Part shown: positions 1 through 8,316 of the stretch, in pieces
Numbering within the stretch: position 1 is the first letter of the stretch
Layout: each line of letters begins with the position of its first letter
NCBI GenBank assembly: GCA_016219425.1
Contig: JACRNB010000003.1
Location: 1 to 43,513 of the forward strand
DNA from: Betaproteobacteria bacterium
GTDB lineage: Bacteria > Pseudomonadota > Gammaproteobacteria > Burkholderiales > Thiobacillaceae
DNA: 43,513 nucleotides
Reading direction: 5' to 3'
Notes under the pieces: generated by a model
The model's database searches: none
Seen by the model: the letters and a program-made list of their open reading frames with translations, nothing else
What the model was told of the DNA's origin: nothing
Program-made: the position numbers and the translations under genes

Positions 1-1
1 C

Positions 2-151
2 ATCGAGATGGCCAACGCAGCCCTGATCGCCCAACAGGTAGACCTGCTGATTCAAGACATGGCCAGCTACGCCCCGCCCCCCATGCATGAAACCAGCCTG
101 CCGGCGCAGTACCGGCCCATTTATGAAAGCGTGCTGGCGGTAGGGCTGTGA
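2..151 (+). CDS. 3' end of an unidentified protein (partial)
   Basis: An open frame enters from the left edge and stops at TGA 149-151, giving 49 residues that end in ESVLAVGL. It has no internal stop, and its composition (IAQQVDLLIQDMA, then a proline run and a final YRPIYESVL) looks like genuine protein. I do not recognise the family. The REP array starts only 12 bases after the stop, a common position for REPs, which supports this being a real gene end. Confidence 0.5.
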   Translation: MEMANAALIAQQVDLLIQDMASYAPPPMHETSLPAQYRPIYESVLAVGL

Positions 152-163
152 TGAGCGCGACAC

Positions 164-891
164 CTGTAGGAGCCCGGCTGTGCCGGGCGATCAACGTTGC
201 GCCCGTGCGCGCCGGCTTATCGCCCGGCGCAGCCGGGCTCCTACGAAAACAAGGTCTGCGCCTTCATCCGCATGGCCGGCGCATGACCACGCGCCGGCAA
301 CAGAACCGAAACGAGCGCGACACCTGTAGGAGCCCGGCTATGCCGGGCGATAGCACCCTGCGGCCAGAGCGGGCCGGCTTATCGCCCGGCGCAGCCGGGC
401 TCCTACAACAACAAGGTCTGCGCCTTCATCCGTGTGGCCGGCGTATGACCACGCGCCGGCAACAGAACCGAAACGAGCGCGACACCTGTAGGAGCCCGGC
501 TGCGCCGGGCGATAGCAACCTGCGGCCAACGCGAGCCGGCTTATCGCCCGGCGCAGCCGGGCTCCTACGAAAACAAGGTCTGCGCCTTCATCCGTGTGGC
601 CGGCGCATGACCACGCGCCGGCCACAGAACCGAAACGAACGCGCCCCCTGTAGGAGCCCGGCTGTGCCGGGCGATAGCAACCTGCGGCCAGCGCGCGCCG
701 GCTTATCGCCCGGCGCAGCCGGGCTCCTACGACAACAAGGTCTGCGCCTTCATCCGCATGGCCGGTGCATGACCACGCACCAGCGGCAAAACCGAAACGA
801 GCGCGCCCCCTGTAGGAGCCCGGCTGTGCCGGGCGATAGCAACCTGCGGCCAGCGCGGGCGGCTTATCGCCCGGCGCAGCCGGGCTCCTAC
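164..891. repeat. Tandem array of five paired REP hairpins, ~162-bp period
   Basis: Five units begin at about 164, 324, 486, 648 and 810 (spacing 160, 162, 162, 162). Each has a left hairpin with a GTAG head (GTAGGAGCCCGGC, three-base loop, GCCGGGC), about 20-25 variable bases, and an inverted right hairpin ending GCCGGGCTCCTAC. A near-constant linker of about 75 bases follows, and the last unit lacks it. GTAG-headed hairpins in inverted pairs are the known form of REP/BIME elements. Copy 1 differs most in its centre and copies 3-5 are nearly identical, as expected for recent tandem duplication. The rest of the 825-base stretch up to the next gene (892-976) holds nothing recognisable except the GGAG ahead of the next start. 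Confidence 0.9.
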
Positions 892-976
892 GCGCCGGAT
901 GGAGATCGCCGCGGGGGAAGCCCGTGCGGGCCGGAGGGAAACCGCCGGGTGAAATCAATGTATCGGAGATGCTTTC

Positions 977-1450
977 ATGAAGATCAGGCTTGCTGAAAAG
1001 GCGGACGCAGCCGCCGTTCTCGCTCTGGGGCGGTTGATGCATGAAGAATCCAGGTTTCGGGCGTACCCGCTGAATCCGGTGAAGTCCATGCAACTGTTCG
1101 ACGAACTGCTTGGCCATCCCGGACGGGCGATCCTGCTGCTGGCCGTGCAAGAAGATGGCGCGGTGACGGGGATGCTGGGGGGGTATCTCACCGGCCTGTT
1201 CTTTGCGGATGCAGTCGTGGCGCAGGAGCAGGTGTTCTATGTGCATCCCGAGGCGCGCGGGGGGGCTGCGGCCCTGAAACTGCTGCTCGCCTTCCGCGCC
1301 TGGACGGAGAAGCAGGGCGCGGCGGAGATCCATATCGGGGTCAGTTCCGGCATCGACCTGGACCGTTTCGATCGTCTCATGCAGCGCCTGGGATTCACAT
1401 GCAGCGGTTCCAACTACGCTCTGGCGCTGGGAGGCGCCAGGGCTGCATAA
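977..1450 (+). CDS. GNAT family N-acetyltransferase
   Basis: A 157-residue protein of normal size for a single GNAT domain, which transfers acetyl from acetyl-CoA to an amine. The acetyl-CoA-binding loop is visible as VHPEARGGAA at residues 89-98 (motif A, Q/R-x-x-G-x-G/A type). The preceding strand EQVFYV and the following helix ALKLLLAF fit the fold. The substrate cannot be told from sequence. ATG 977 has GGAG at 964-967. The gene lies directly after the REP array and converges on the AarF-family gene with a three-base gap. It could equally acetylate a small molecule, a peptide or a protein terminus. Confidence 0.8.
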   Translation: MKIRLAEKADAAAVLALGRLMHEESRFRAYPLNPVKSMQLFDELLGHPGRAILLLAVQEDGAVTGMLGGYLTGLFFADAVVAQEQVFYVHPEARGGAAALKLLLAFRAWTEKQGAAEIHIGVSSGIDLDRFDRLMQRLGFTCSGSNYALALGGARAA

Positions 1451-1453
1451 CGC

Positions 1454-3133
1454 TCAGTCCCGCCCCGATCTCCAGATGGAGAGGATGATCCAGACGCTGT
1501 TGAAGAAGGCGATGAGGAACCCAAGCAGGCCGAACAGGGGCAGGCCGAACAGGGTGGGGCCGGCGTCCACGGTCATGACGATGCTGGAACCCACTACCAG
1601 GGAGGCGGTGAGGATGCCCATCGTCAGCCGGTTGCTGGCATGCACCAGTTGCTGGCCGAAGTGGTCCAGCCGTTTCAGGTCCAGGTCGATGCGCAGCCGG
1701 CCTCGGCGGGCCTGACGGAACAGGCGCGCCACGTCGCGCGGCAACCCCACGAGGATCTCGGCCATCTCCTTCAGCCCTTTGCCCGCGCGCTTGGCCAGGG
1801 CCTGCGGTGCGTAGCGCTGTTCCAGCAGGCGGGCGACGAAGGGGGTGAGGTTGTCCACCATGTGGAAGTCCGGGTCGAGCTGATGGCCCAGGCCTTCCAG
1901 GGTGATGAGGGCCTTGAACAGCAGGGTGAGGTCCGGCGGCAGGGAGAGGTTGTTGTCCCGCATCATCGCCGCCACTTCGGATAGCAGCGGCCCTACCTTG
2001 ATGTCCTTGAGGGAGAGGTTGTCGTAGCCGAACACCAGTTCCGAGATGTCGTAGGCGAGGTGGTCCTCGTCGATCTCGGCATCCCCCGCCCATAGGGTGA
2101 GGACGTTGAGCATGCCGGATTCGTCCTTTTGGATCAGGGCCTGGAGGAAGTCGATGAGTTGGTCGCGGCGGGTGTCGGTGATGCGCCCCACCATGCCGAA
2201 ATCGAGCATGCCCACGCGGTTTCCGGGCAGGAATACCACGTTGCCGGGATGCGGATCGGCGTGGAAATAGCCGTCCATGAGGATCATCTTGAGCACCGCA
2301 TGGCCGCCCCGCGCCGCCAAAAGCTGGAGGTCCAGACCCTCGGCGCGGGCGCGGGCGGTGTCGGAACCGGGCACGCCCACCAGTTCTTCCTGCACGATCA
2401 CCCGTTCATTGTTGAACGCGGTATGGACATGGGGGATGTGGACGGTGTCGTCCTGCGCGAAGCGCTGGGCGAAGGCTTCCATGTTGCGGGCCTCTTTCAC
2501 CAGGTCCAGTTCCCGCATGAGGGAGCGGCGCAACTGGCCGACGATCTGTACCGGGTGGTAGCGCCGCACCTCTTCCAGTTCGAACTCGGCCAGTTTGGCG
2601 ATGTGGGTAAGGATGCGCAGGTCCGCTTCGATCTTGGGCAGGATGCCGGGACGGCGCACCTTCACCACCACCGGGGTGCCGTCGCGCAGGCGCGCTCGGT
2701 GCACTTGGGCAATGGAGGCGGCGGCAAAGGGGGTCTCGTCGAAACTGTCGAACAGTTCCAGCAGGGGCTGATGCCAAGCGGCCTGGAGCTCCGGCAGGAT
2801 CTGGTCGAAGGACACCGGCGGCACCTGGCTGTGAAGCTGCTCGAATTCGGCGATCCAGGAGGGGGGGAAGACGTCCACGCGAGTGGAGAGGATCTGCCCC
2901 AGCTTGACGAAGGTGGGCCCCAGTTCGGTGAGGGCGAGGCGGATGCGCACCGGCAGGTCCAGTTGCGCGATCTCGTTGGAGGAGTGCCAGTGCAACAAGC
3001 GCCCGGCCCGCTCCAGCAGGCCGGCGATGCCGATGAGGCGCACCACATCGCCCCAGCCATAGCGGATCAGGACGACGGCGATCTCATGCAGGCGCGGGAG
3101 ATCCCGCACCATGGACAGGGTGGCGCGCAGCAT
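1454..3133 (-). CDS. AarF/UbiB (ABC1) family atypical kinase
   Basis: A 559-residue member of the ABC1/UbiB atypical kinase-like family. Family hallmarks are KLGQ at 77-80 (the inhibitory KxGQ motif), the alanine-rich loop AAAS at 137-140, VVVKV with Lys158, HADPHPGN at 290-297 (catalytic loop) and DFGM at 310-313. About 40 hydrophobic residues at the C-terminus (from ~511) form one or two membrane helices, as in UbiB. UbiB supports ubiquinone synthesis. Here the usual ubiE/ubiJ neighbours are absent, so I do not assign ubiB; it may be a paralogue acting on membrane lipids or quinones. It starts 6 bases after the helical DUF protein and probably shares its transcript. An internal ATG at 3112 is an alternative start. 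Confidence 0.85.
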   Translation of the reverse strand: MLRATLSMVRDLPRLHEIAVVLIRYGWGDVVRLIGIAGLLERAGRLLHWHSSNEIAQLDLPVRIRLALTELGPTFVKLGQILSTRVDVFPPSWIAEFEQLHSQVPPVSFDQILPELQAAWHQPLLELFDSFDETPFAAASIAQVHRARLRDGTPVVVKVRRPGILPKIEADLRILTHIAKLAEFELEEVRRYHPVQIVGQLRRSLMRELDLVKEARNMEAFAQRFAQDDTVHIPHVHTAFNNERVIVQEELVGVPGSDTARARAEGLDLQLLAARGGHAVLKMILMDGYFHADPHPGNVVFLPGNRVGMLDFGMVGRITDTRRDQLIDFLQALIQKDESGMLNVLTLWAGDAEIDEDHLAYDISELVFGYDNLSLKDIKVGPLLSEVAAMMRDNNLSLPPDLTLLFKALITLEGLGHQLDPDFHMVDNLTPFVARLLEQRYAPQALAKRAGKGLKEMAEILVGLPRDVARLFRQARRGRLRIDLDLKRLDHFGQQLVHASNRLTMGILTASLVVGSSIVMTVDAGPTLFGLPLFGLLGFLIAFFNSVWIILSIWRSGRD

Positions 3134-3139
3134 CCGGGC

Positions 3140-3781
3140 TTACTTGCGGAACTGGGCGTCGAGCACGTCCGCCATGCCGCGCAGGATGCCGGAGGCCATC
3201 TCGGACAGGCGGCTGGTCAACTGCACGGCATCCTTCCGGGCGTCCGCCATCGCCCCCAGGGAGGCGCTCAACAGGCGGCTGTTCATCTTTTCCATGACGC
3301 CGCGCACCTGCATGCCGGTGTCCGTGCCGGCCCGGCCCATGTGCTCGCTCAGGGAAGTCAGCTCATTGCGCAACCAGCCCTGGGACTGGGCGGCGGAATC
3401 CCGCAGGGTTCCCAGCAGGTCGTTTTCCAGCCCCTTTACCGCTTCGGCGGTGGCCTTGAGGTCGGTTTCCGCAAAGCGCCGGGTGCTGCCCCAGGATTCT
3501 TCCAGCGCCATCTGCACGGCGTAGACCGAGCGCGCCACGGCCTCGTCCATGCCCTGCACCGCTTCCTTGAGGGCGCCGCCGGCATCCGTGCCGCGTCGCG
3601 CCAGCCCGGCCCCCACGCCTTCCAGGGTCAGCCGCATGACCTCGCGCATGCCTTCCGGGTCCAGCGCCCGCTGGGTCAGGGCGCGCACCACCAAGCCGCG
3701 AACCCGCTCGCGCAGCCCCTCGTCATCCGCCACCGCAGCCTCAATGTCAGACAGCATTTCTTCTTTATTATTCAATGACAT
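3140..3781 (-). CDS. Predicted all-helical protein, possibly DUF6781-like
   Basis: A 213-residue, Ala/Glu/Arg-rich protein with no signal peptide or membrane segment. It is built almost wholly of amphipathic helices, resembling phasin-like or coiled-coil proteins. I think it belongs to the DUF6781 group but cannot confirm that. The start is set at 3781 rather than the upstream in-frame ATG at 3802, because AAGGAG at 3789-3794 lies seven bases before it. The following AarF-family kinase begins 6 bases downstream, so the two are likely co-transcribed, and this protein may be a structural or regulatory partner of the kinase. No enzymatic motif is visible. Confidence 0.7.
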   Translation of the reverse strand: MSLNNKEEMLSDIEAAVADDEGLRERVRGLVVRALTQRALDPEGMREVMRLTLEGVGAGLARRGTDAGGALKEAVQGMDEAVARSVYAVQMALEESWGSTRRFAETDLKATAEAVKGLENDLLGTLRDSAAQSQGWLRNELTSLSEHMGRAGTDTGMQVRGVMEKMNSRLLSASLGAMADARKDAVQLTSRLSEMASGILRGMADVLDAQFRK

Positions 3782-3881
3782 GGCAAGTCTCCTTAAAGTC
3801 AAATATCAAACAACTTACTTTCATACTAGACAAGAAGTATCCACCGCTGGCCTAATCGGCCAAATTTTCTTTTCCGGCTCT

Positions 3882-4355
3882 ATGCGACATCTCCCCATTG
3901 CGGCCCTGTTCCTGGCCCTTGCCATGACCAGCCAGGCCGGCGCCGAAGAAAGCCTGTCCGAGGACATGGTGCAAACGGCCCAGCCTCTGCTGAAGGCTCT
4001 CAGTCTCATCGGAACCCCCTACAAGTTCGGCGGACGCGACCCTCAGAAGGGCCTCGATTGCAGCGGGCTGGTCAAGCATGTGTACAAGGAATCCGCCGGG
4101 GTGGAGCTTCCTTCTTCGGCCCGGGAAATGAGCAAACAGGGTGAGCAGGTGGCCAGGGAAACGCTGCGCCCCGGCGATCTGGTGTTCTTCAATACCCGCA
4201 AAAAGCCGCATTCCCACGTCGGCATCTACAAGGGCGAGGGCGAGTTCGTACACGCCAGCAGCAACCGCCACAAGCAGGTCACGGTTTCGCGCATGGATGA
4301 CAAGTACTGGTCCAGGCACTTCGACGGAGCCCGGCGCCTGTTCAAGGGCGAGTAG
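3882..4355 (+). CDS. Secreted NlpC/P60 (C40) cell-wall hydrolase
   Basis: A 157-residue precursor with a signal peptide (residues 1-21, hydrophobic core ALFLALAMT, cleavage after SQA/GA). A single NlpC/P60 domain follows. The catalytic Cys60 sits in LDCSGLVKHVY, the catalytic His112 in HSHVGIY, and a third polar site is near His124 (FVHASS). Enzymes of this family cut the D-Glu-meso-DAP bond in peptidoglycan stem peptides in the periplasm. The length matches the small Spr/MepS-like class. It is divergent from the helical DUF gene across about 100 bases. No clear ribosome-binding site precedes ATG 3882. The AT-rich gap holds a short palindrome (TGGCC, five bases, GGCCA) at 3848-3862. Confidence 0.88.
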   Translation: MRHLPIAALFLALAMTSQAGAEESLSEDMVQTAQPLLKALSLIGTPYKFGGRDPQKGLDCSGLVKHVYKESAGVELPSSAREMSKQGEQVARETLRPGDLVFFNTRKKPHSHVGIYKGEGEFVHASSNRHKQVTVSRMDDKYWSRHFDGARRLFKGE

Positions 4356-4411
4356 TAAGTCGAACGGCCTGCCTCGGGGATAATGGCGGCCCTTTCCGTA
4401 GTCCGCCGTCC

Positions 4412-7400
4412 ATGTCCTCTGTCTTTCCGCCTCCTGGCCAGCGCCTGCGCCTTGTTCTTCCCCCCGGTTCTGCCGACAGCCTGCAACTCGCCGGCCTGGC
4501 GCGCAGCAAACGTCTTCTCATCCTCACCGGCAACGCTCAGGACGCCGCCCGTCTGACCGAGGAGATGGCCTGGTTCGACCCCGCCCTTTCCGTGCGCCTG
4601 TTCCCGGACTGGGAAACCCTGCCCTACGACCCCCTCTCGCCCCATCCGGACATCGTTTCGGAGCGCCTGGCCACCCTTTGGCTGGCCCACGACGCACGGG
4701 TGGACGCGCTCATCGCCCCCGCCGCCACCGCCATGCAGCGCCTGTGTCCGGCGGACTACCTCAACGCCCACGCCTTCCTGCTCAAGGAGAAGGATCGGCT
4801 GGACGCCGAGCGCCTGCGCGCGCGCCTCACGGCAGCGGGTTACAGCGCGGTATCGCAGGTGTTGAGTCCGGGCGAGTTCGCGGTGCGCGGCGGCCTGCTT
4901 GACCTGTACCCCACCGGCAGCGCCCTGCCCTACCGCATCGACCTGTTCGATGACGAGATCGAGTCCATCCGCACCTTCGACCCGGATACCCAGCGCACCC
5001 TCTACAAGGTGGCGGAGATTCGCCTGCTGCCGGCGCGGGAGACGCCCCTGGACGAGGCGGGTGTGACGCATTTCCGGCAAAGCTTCCGCGAGCGCTTCGA
5101 GGGCGACCCGTCCAAGAGCCAGGTCTACAAGGATGTCTCCAACAAGCTCGCGCCGGGGGGCGTGGAGTACTACCTGCCCCTGTTCTTCGACGCCACCGCC
5201 ACCCTGTTCGACTACCTGGGGCCGGATACCGCCCTGGTGTTGCACGGCGATGTGCAAACGGCGGTGGAAGGCTTCTGGAGCGACACCCAGAGCCGCCACC
5301 GTCTGATGCAGGGCGACAAACACCGCCCCCTGCTGCCGCCGGGCGACCTGTTTTTGATGCCGGATCAGTTTTTTGGAGCGATGCGGCCTTATGCGCGGGT
5401 GGAGCTGAGCGGCGCCCGTAGCCCGGATGCAGGCCCAAGGCCGGAATCCGGGGAGCCTGCCGAGGCCCCGGATTCCGCTGCGCTCCATCCGGGCTACGCC
5501 GCTTCGAGCGGCCCCGGCATGCAGGCCGGGGCGCGCCCTGCAAGGGAGGGAGCCCGGTTCGCGAAGGCAATCGTTGCTCCCTCACCCCAAACCCCTCCCC
5601 CGGTGGGGGAGGGGCTTCACTATCTCCCCGCCCCCGCCGTGGAGGTGGACCGCAAGGCGGATAACCCCTACGGTCGCCTGCAAGTCCATCTGGACGGTTT
5701 CCAGGGCGCCACCTTGCTGGTGGCGGAGAGCCTGGGCCGGCGCGAGACCCTGGCCAATGCGCTGGGGGAGTACGGGCTCAAACCAACGCTGGCGGAGGGC
5801 TGGCCTTTACCCCCCTCCCCCTTCGGGGGAGGGGCGGGGGGTGAGGGAGCAACGGTGGCTTTGGCAAAGGGTGTTCCCTCACCCCTGACCCCTCCCCCGG
5901 GGGGGGAGGGGAATACACAAGGGCGCTTCACCCTCACCACCGGCCCCCTGGCCGCCGGCTTCATCGACACCGCCGCCCGGCTTACGGTGCTGACGGAGAC
6001 CGAGCTCTACGCCCGCACCGCCGCCACCCGCCGCCATCGGGAGAAGCGCGCCAGCACCGCCGAGGGCCTGCTGAAAGACCTGGCGGAACTCAAGATCGGC
6101 GACCCGGTGGTGCATGTGCAGCACGGCATCGCGCGCTATCTGGGCCTCACCGGCATGGACATGGGGGTGGGCGAGGAGGAGTTCCTCACCCTGGAGTTCG
6201 CCGGCGGCGACAAGCTCTATGTGCCGGTGGCGCATCTGCACCTGATTGCCCGCTACCTGGGGGGTGACCCGGACGCCGTGCCGCTGCACCGCCTGGGCAG
6301 CGGCCAGTGGGAGAAGGCCAAGCGCCGCGCCATGGAAAAGGCGCGCGATTCGGCGGCGGAACTGCTCAACCTCTACGCCCAGCGCGCCGCGCGCGAGGGC
6401 CACGCGTTCGAGATCAGCCCGCACGAACTGGACGCCTTCGCCGCCGGTTTCGGCTTCGACGAGACGCCGGACCAGCAGGCCGCCATCGACGCCGTCATCG
6501 CCGACATGACCTCGGGCCGGCCCATGGACCGCCTGGTGTGCGGCGATGTCGGCTTCGGCAAGACCGAGGTGGCCCTGCGCGCCGCCTTCGTTGCGGTTTC
6601 GGGCGGGCGTCAGGCGGTGGTGTTGTGCCCCACCACCCTGCTCGCGGAACAGCACTTCCAGACCTTCTCCGACCGTTTCGCCGATCTGCCGGTGCGCATC
6701 GCCGAACTCTCCCGCTTCCGCAGTCCCAAGGAGGTGAGCGCGGCCATGGCGGGGCTGGCGGCGGGCCAGATCGACATCGTCATCGGCACCCACAAGCTGT
6801 TGCAGAAGGACATGGTGTTCAAGCGTCTGGGGCTGGTGATCGTGGACGAGGAACACCGCTTCGGCGTGCGCCAGAAGGAGCGCCTGAAGGAGATGCGCGC
6901 CGAGGTGGACGTGCTCACCCTCACCGCCACCCCCATCCCGCGCACCATGGCGATGTCGCTGGAGGGCATCCGCGACTTCTCCGTGATCGCCACCGCGCCG
7001 CAGAAGCGCCTGGCGATCAAGACCTTCGTGCAGCCCTACAGCGCCGGCCTGATCCGCGAGGCGGCCCTGCGCGAGCTGAAGCGCGGCGGCCAGATCTACT
7101 TCCTGCACAACGAGGTGGAGACGATAGGGAATATGCGCGAGACGCTGGAAAAGCTGCTGCCGGAGGCGCGCATCGGCATCGCCCACGGCCAGATGCCGGA
7201 ACGCGAACTGGAGCATGTGATGCGCGACTTCACGCACCAGCGCTTCAACCTGCTCTTGTGTTCCACCATCATCGAAACCGGCATCGACGTGCCTACCGCC
7301 AACACCATCCTCATGCATCGCGCCGACAAGTTCGGCCTGGCGCAGTTGCACCAGTTGCGCGGGCGCGTCGGACGCTCGCACCACCAGGCCTACGCCTACC

Positions 7401-8092
7401 TGCTCACGCCGCCGGACGGGGTCAAGGTCAGCCCCGGCGCCCAGAAGCGCCTGGAGGCGATCCAGGCCATGGAGGAACTGGGTTCCGGCTTCTACCTCGC
7501 CATGCACGACCTGGAGATTCGCGGCGCCGGCGAGGTGCTGGGGGAGAGCCAGAGCGGCGAGATGCAGGAGGTGGGCTTCAACCTGTTCAACGACATGCTG
7601 AAGATGGCGGTGAAGTCCTTGAAGGAAGGCCGCGAACCGGACATGGACGCCCCGCTGGCCGTCACCGCCGAGATCAACCTGCACACCCCGGCCCTGCTGC
7701 CGGAGGCGTACTGCGAGGACATCCACGAGCGTCTGGTGCTCTACAAGCGCCTCGCCAACTGCGAAAGCGCCGCGGAACTGGATGCCTTGCAGGAGGAGTT
7801 GATCGACCGTTTCGGCCTGCTGCCCGAAGCCGGGGAGGCCCTGATGGCGGTACACCGCCTGCGCCTGCAAACCAAACGCTACGGCATCGCCCGCCTGGAA
7901 GCGGGGCCGGATTCCACCAGCATCCAGTTCATCCCCAACCCGCCGGTGGAGCCCATGAAGATCATCAAACTGATCCAGACCCGGCGCGACTACAAACTCT
8001 CGGGCCAGGACCGGCTGCGCATCGAACGCCCCTGCCCCACCCTGGAAAAACGGCTGGCGCTGGTGACGGAGTTTCTGAGGGAGATTGGCTGA
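4412..8092 (+). CDS. mfd: Transcription-repair coupling factor Mfd, with repeat-derived inserts
   Basis: A 1226-residue DNA translocase that removes RNA polymerase stalled at lesions and recruits UvrA. The N-terminal UvrB-like part is intact. The RNA-polymerase-interacting domain lies around 560-640 (VHVQHGIARY). The translocase has GDVGFGKT at 711-718 (Walker A), DEEH at 812-815, and RGRVGRS from 983. The C-terminal TRCF domain ends at 1226. Mfd is usually about 1130-1160 residues; the excess is explained by two blocks, residues ~334-405 and ~467-500. Their DNA consists of palindromic repeats (listed separately) translated in frame. They fall before and within the small domain preceding the RID, so the core motifs are untouched. 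The start is ATG 4412. Confidence 0.97.
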   Translation: MSSVFPPPGQRLRLVLPPGSADSLQLAGLARSKRLLILTGNAQDAARLTEEMAWFDPALSVRLFPDWETLPYDPLSPHPDIVSERLATLWLAHDARVDALIAPAATAMQRLCPADYLNAHAFLLKEKDRLDAERLRARLTAAGYSAVSQVLSPGEFAVRGGLLDLYPTGSALPYRIDLFDDEIESIRTFDPDTQRTLYKVAEIRLLPARETPLDEAGVTHFRQSFRERFEGDPSKSQVYKDVSNKLAPGGVEYYLPLFFDATATLFDYLGPDTALVLHGDVQTAVEGFWSDTQSRHRLMQGDKHRPLLPPGDLFLMPDQFFGAMRPYARVELSGARSPDAGPRPESGEPAEAPDSAALHPGYAASSGPGMQAGARPAREGARFAKAIVAPSPQTPPPVGEGLHYLPAPAVEVDRKADNPYGRLQVHLDGFQGATLLVAESLGRRETLANALGEYGLKPTLAEGWPLPPSPFGGGAGGEGATVALAKGVPSPLTPPPGGEGNTQGRFTLTTGPLAAGFIDTAARLTVLTETELYARTAATRRHREKRASTAEGLLKDLAELKIGDPVVHVQHGIARYLGLTGMDMGVGEEEFLTLEFAGGDKLYVPVAHLHLIARYLGGDPDAVPLHRLGSGQWEKAKRRAMEKARDSAAELLNLYAQRAAREGHAFEISPHELDAFAAGFGFDETPDQQAAIDAVIADMTSGRPMDRLVCGDVGFGKTEVALRAAFVAVSGGRQAVVLCPTTLLAEQHFQTFSDRFADLPVRIAELSRFRSPKEVSAAMAGLAAGQIDIVIGTHKLLQKDMVFKRLGLVIVDEEHRFGVRQKERLKEMRAEVDVLTLTATPIPRTMAMSLEGIRDFSVIATAPQKRLAIKTFVQPYSAGLIREAALRELKRGGQIYFLHNEVETIGNMRETLEKLLPEARIGIAHGQMPERELEHVMRDFTHQRFNLLLCSTIIETGIDVPTANTILMHRADKFGLAQLHQLRGRVGRSHHQAYAYLLTPPDGVKVSPGAQKRLEAIQAMEELGSGFYLAMHDLEIRGAGEVLGESQSGEMQEVGFNLFNDMLKMAVKSLKEGREPDMDAPLAVTAEINLHTPALLPEAYCEDIHERLVLYKRLANCESAAELDALQEELIDRFGLLPEAGEALMAVHRLRLQTKRYGIARLEAGPDSTSIQFIPNPPVEPMKIIKLIQTRRDYKLSGQDRLRIERPCPTLEKRLALVTEFLREIG
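5418..5497. repeat. REP pair translated inside mfd
   Basis: GTAGCCCGGATG at 5418-5429 is matched perfectly by CATCCGGGCTAC at 5486-5497. Inside it CGGAATCCGGGG (5442-5453) pairs with CCCCGGATTCCG (5466-5477). This is a head-to-head pair of GTAG-headed hairpins, related to the single copies at 31171-31207 and 29145-29180. It encodes mfd residues ~336-362 without a stop. A further GGCCCCGGCATGC-type hairpin follows at about 5510-5530. Confidence 0.9.
5572..5614. repeat. Half of a C-rich composite repeat inside mfd
   Basis: This is the right-hand module of the composite repeat: CGTTGCTCCCTCACCCC, a short link, then the hairpin CCCCTCCCCC/GGGGGAGGGG. It is read in frame as mfd residues ~387-401 (VAPSPQTPPPVGEG). 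The matching left module is absent or decayed; only GGGAGGGAGC near 5544 resembles it. Confidence 0.8.
5811..5911. repeat. Complete C-rich composite repeat inside mfd
   Basis: The left module (5811-5854) is a CCCTCCCCC hairpin followed by GGTGAGGGAGCAACG. After an 18-base spacer, the right module (5872-5911) is TTCCCTCACCCC followed by a second C/G hairpin. The two modules are inverted copies of each other. It is translated as mfd residues ~467-500, Pro/Gly rich (PPSPFGGGAGGEGAT, then PSPLTPPPGGEG). Confidence 0.85.
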
Positions 8093-8132
8093 TCCAGCCG
8101 TGAAAATCAGCGCATCCCGATTACAAATGCTC

Positions 8133-8190
8133 GTAGGTGCGAATTCATTCGCACAATCAATTGGTTATGTGCGAATGAATTCGCACCTAC
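8133..8190. repeat. Perfect 22-bp inverted repeat (REP-type hairpin pair)
   Basis: The 224-base gap after mfd contains two perfect 22-base arms, 8133-8154 and 8169-8190, separated by 14 AT-rich bases. Each arm starts or ends with GTAG/CTAC and is itself a small hairpin (GTGCGAA...TTCGCAC). It could fold into a very stable stem in mfd mRNA and protect or attenuate it. The rest of the gap (8191-8316) is AT-rich with a possible -35 (TTGACG at 8231-8236) but no convincing -10. Confidence 0.88.
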
Positions 8191-8316
8191 TCAGGGCGCA
8201 CGCGGGGAACAAAAAATCAGCAAATCCTAATTGACGCAGCGCAAGATAAAATTATTGAAACCATTTTCTAATCGCGCCGATAAGCCTTTTATCGACCTCG
8301 CGTCAGAACGGACTCC

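Noticed and set aside
164-891. CRISPR array
   Set aside because: The segments between palindromes are nearly identical from unit to unit, not unique spacers, and no cas genes are present.
148-1333. Long open frames on both strands over the left array (282 and 331 residues)
   Set aside because: They are products of a 162-bp repeat whose length is a multiple of three; the proteins are only repeated hairpin translations (GLSPGAAGLL and its antisense), and the minus frame runs through the GNAT gene.
2129-3778. Plus-strand frame of 549 residues
   Set aside because: It is the antisense shadow of the AarF-family kinase and the helical protein, with His/Gln/Gly-rich composition typical of GC-rich shadows.
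5879-7870. Minus-strand frame of 663 residues
   Set aside because: Antisense of mfd; the mfd motifs on the plus strand are unambiguous.
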